From positions 1 to 33,112 of the forward strand of contig CALABO010000019.1 in the NCBI GenBank assembly GCA_937885575.1: a DNA stretch of 33,112 bases, given 5' to 3'. The position numbers were made by a program, and so were the translations under genes. This DNA comes from an uncultured Pseudomonadota bacterium. Its GTDB lineage: Bacteria; Pseudomonadota; Alphaproteobacteria; Rs-D84. Every line of letters begins with the position of its first letter. Within the stretch, counting starts at the first letter, position 1. Below the pieces are notes generated by a model that saw nothing but the letters and a program-made list of their open reading frames with translations, ran no database searches and was not told where the DNA came from. Below, in pieces: positions 31,483 through 33,112 of the stretch.

Positions 31483-31508
31483 TTTTCCCTTCCTTTTCTT
31501 TGCGTATT

Positions 31509-32165
31509 TTATTTTGATATCCAGTTCAACGGGTCATTCCCATTAAGCACCGTATATTCCTTTACTTTCAATCCCAATGGATTATTCAGTCTTTCAATCC
31601 AATCAATAATCCTGTCGTTATCCTTGGCCAAAACAACACGAATCTTATAGTCCTTTTTATTTGTCGGCCCACTGTTTGATTCACAGTGATACCGCATCGT
31701 TATAGTATAAGTATCTTCCTTTAACATCAACGGTTCACCCGTAAAGGTCACGGGGCAATCAAATGCAAAATCCGGATAGTCAGATTTAATTGCATTATAC
31801 ATATCAGTTTTTTTGAACGCATCATAAACATTTTTGGTTGACCACATTGCGACAACACTGCCTTCGTCCACCCACTTGCGCCGCATAACGGTTATGTTGC
31901 GTTCCACTTCGTTGCGGGCGCGGACATATTCCATAACAAAGGCCTTTTTATACACATCGACATTTTCATCATTCGCCGGCAATTCAGTAATTTGAATACT
32001 GGACGAATTTATTGGCTTGGTCGTGATAAAGAAAATTTCCGGCCGATTTAACGGAAACATTTTCCCCAGCGTCATAAACAACACAAACAACACCACCGCC
32101 ATTCCGGCGAATACAAACACAACCAATCTGGACAGCAAAACAGGCGGTTCTATGCGGTGTTGCAA
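31509..32165 (-). CDS. virB8: VirB8-like T4SS inner-membrane assembly protein
   Basis: The 218-residue protein has a short cytosolic N-terminus, one membrane span (LVVFVFAGMAVVLFVLFMTL) and a periplasmic NTF2-like domain. Visible VirB8 features are the helix KAFVMEYVRARNEVERN, a YNAIKSDY motif, the strands YTITMRYHCESNSG and DYKIRVVLAK, and NPLGLKVKEYTVL near the end. VirB8 dimers join VirB10, VirB9 and VirB6 during assembly. Translation starts with TTG, supported by GGAGGGG six bases upstream. It heads the three-gene operon, with a promoter at 32192-32221. Confidence 0.85.
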   Translation of the reverse strand: MQHRIEPPVLLSRLVVFVFAGMAVVLFVLFMTLGKMFPLNRPEIFFITTKPINSSSIQITELPANDENVDVYKKAFVMEYVRARNEVERNITVMRRKWVDEGSVVAMWSTKNVYDAFKKTDMYNAIKSDYPDFAFDCPVTFTGEPLMLKEDTYTITMRYHCESNSGPTNKKDYKIRVVLAKDNDRIIDWIERLNNPLGLKVKEYTVLNGNDPLNWISK

Positions 32166-32191
32166 GGTTTACCCCTCCATCGTTTTTTTTG

Positions 32192-32221
32192 ATTGTAGAA
32201 AAAATCCAACAATCAATGCAA
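32192..32221 (-). promoter_or_regulatory. Predicted promoter of the virB8-virB9-virB10 operon with overlapping inverted repeat
   Basis: On minus, TTGCAT (32216-32221) and TACAAT (32192-32197) are 18 bases apart, about 27 bases before the TTG start. TTGATTGT (32189-32196) and ACAATCAA (32209-32216) form a perfect eight-base inverted repeat across the spacer and -10 box, a good position for an operator. Confidence 0.55.
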
Positions 32222-32232
32222 GTAAAAAAAAC

Positions 32233-32312
32233 AGTGATTAGTGTAAGTGGATAGTGAAGAAAAAAATCGGGCATACCGCGCTAACCGCTAGCACTGCTCA
32301 CTAACATAACCA
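32233..32312. repeat. AGTGGTTAG-type repeat flanks without a hairpin core
   Basis: AGTGATTAGTGTAAGTG at 32233-32249 closely matches the flank of copy E near 12010, and CTAACCGCTAGCACTGC with CACTAAC at 32281-32305 resembles its inverse flank. The double-hairpin core is missing, so this may be a remnant. The gap 32166-32531 otherwise holds two divergent promoters and the leader of the gene at 32532. Confidence 0.5.
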
Positions 32313-32400
32313 CTATTTTTTTGCCCCCCCGGCAATGCCGCAGAAACCTGGTGTTTCAATAATATTAATAACTTTTTCCAAAAAAAATGAAAAAAAGCAC

Positions 32401-32428
32401 TTGACCCGATTCGGTGAAAATTGATACT
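32401..32428 (+). promoter_or_regulatory. Predicted promoter of the gene at 32532
   Basis: TTGACC (32401-32406) is followed after 16 bases by GATACT (32423-32428). The leader would be about 97 bases long, the longest in the window, and contains an ACCGG/CCGGT hairpin near 32497-32513 and a GGAAGGG ribosome site. Confidence 0.45.
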
Positions 32429-32531
32429 CTTAATATAAGCGATAGTAGTGCCGTGCGTGGTTGATGGTTGTGTTTGCCCGCAAATGCACAGAAACCGGGG
32501 TTTTGCCGGTGCGAAAGGAAGGGACAAAAAC

Positions 32532-33112
32532 ATGAAAGTTTTAACGTCGAGAGTTGTTATATGTGCGATCGTGTCGATTTTGATGGCATCTGCGGTGCGT
32601 GCCGAAGACAAGGTTGGAACCGGTGGTGTGATGGCCAAATCTGGCGATGTCGAAACGCCTTCACGTTCGGGCTCTACGCCGGCGATTGATTACAAGGTTG
32701 TCACATCCAAGGCATATGTTGATACAGAACTTGCTCTAAAACAAAACCTTATTACGCCATCAACGCTGGAGTTCTTAAACAGTGGCGAATATGGTATCGG
32801 GATGGTTACATCAAACAATGGTGGCACCGCTATTACCGGGCAAAACTTTTATGTTGCAAGGAATGACATGATGGCTTTCTCGGCCCTTGGAAACACAAGC
32901 GATGGCCTGTTTGCGCCCCTTGTTAATGCCAACAATGCGTATTTTACGGCAAACAACCTTGGTTCCAGTGCCTATAACAGTTTGGATGAATTTGTTCCAA
33001 CGGTTATGGCCGTTGGTGAAGCATTACATACGTTGCAAACGAACCTGCAATCGCAGGTTGCACCGCTTTCGTGGGACAGCACATTTCCGGCGGCAATTAA
33101 CGCATACAGCAC
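32532..33112 (+). CDS. Secreted repeat-type protein, C-terminus beyond the window
   Basis: The frame is open from the ATG at 32532 to the window end (193 codons). The N-terminus has a signal peptide (MKVLTSRVVICAIVSILMAS, then AVRAED). SKAYVDTELALKQNL near residue 60 is a motif I associate with phage tail-fibre-like and bacterial surface proteins. The rest is rich in N, G, T and A, without membrane segments or repeated cysteines. GGAAGGG precedes the ATG. It is divergent from virB8, with both promoters in a 366-base gap. A surface adhesin, fibre or T4SS-exposed protein is possible, but no family is assigned. Confidence 0.75.
   Translation, partial: MKVLTSRVVICAIVSILMASAVRAEDKVGTGGVMAKSGDVETPSRSGSTPAIDYKVVTSKAYVDTELALKQNLITPSTLEFLNSGEYGIGMVTSNNGGTAITGQNFYVARNDMMAFSALGNTSDGLFAPLVNANNAYFTANNLGSSAYNSLDEFVPTVMAVGEALHTLQTNLQSQVAPLSWDSTFPAAINAYS

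Overview
The window looks like chromosomal DNA from an alphaproteobacterium, probably a member of a reduced-genome lineage. The bL31, bL34, DnaQ, MerR-like and YidC proteins fit Alphaproteobacteria. A type IV secretion system (T4SS) with five VirB6-like proteins recalls the multi-VirB6 (rvh) arrangement of Rickettsiales. This placement is inferred by eye from protein sequences; no phylogeny was run.

Layout. 1-1662: a hairpin repeat, a lipoprotein and dnaQ (minus strand). 1709-3790: a UvrD/PcrA helicase. 3796-10393: four tandem VirB6/TrbL-like membrane proteins on the minus strand, joined by ATGA stop/start overlaps, and a fifth transcribed divergently. 10463-12018: an unknown protein, rpmE (bL31) and a SuhB/IMPase-like protein that has lost its catalytic residues. 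12010-12640: a structured repeat, rpmH (bL34) and a 31-residue membrane peptide. 12640-16230: gyrA, a MerR-like regulator and a hypothetical protein. 16231-17545: an AT-rich DUF3419/BtaA-like gene and tRNA-Glu(CTC), with copies of the tRNA 5' end beside it. 17605-19880: an ABC exporter flanked on both sides by structured repeats. 19938-26463: dacA with a SPOR domain, recR-rsmA, a KefB/C-type antiporter, and lspA-yidC. 26493-27191: two small hypothetical genes. 27478-32165: virB8-virB9-virB10 (minus strand) with its own promoter and terminator. 32532-end: a secreted protein cut by the window edge.

The most unusual content is the T4SS. Its inner-membrane VirB6 part and its VirB8/9/10 core lie about 17 kb apart. 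The VirB9 homologue carries a C-terminal peptidoglycan-binding SPOR domain, and the VirB10 homologue carries an Ig/ASH-like periplasmic domain and a cysteine-rich tail. No VirB4, VirB11, VirD4, VirB3 or VirB2 gene is visible, so those must lie elsewhere if the machine is complete.

Two other themes run through the window. One is a family of intergenic elements whose two hairpins keep pairing while their bases change (five copies at three loci). The other is a set of genes whose -10 box lies only 6-8 bases upstream of the start codon, which suggests leaderless mRNAs.
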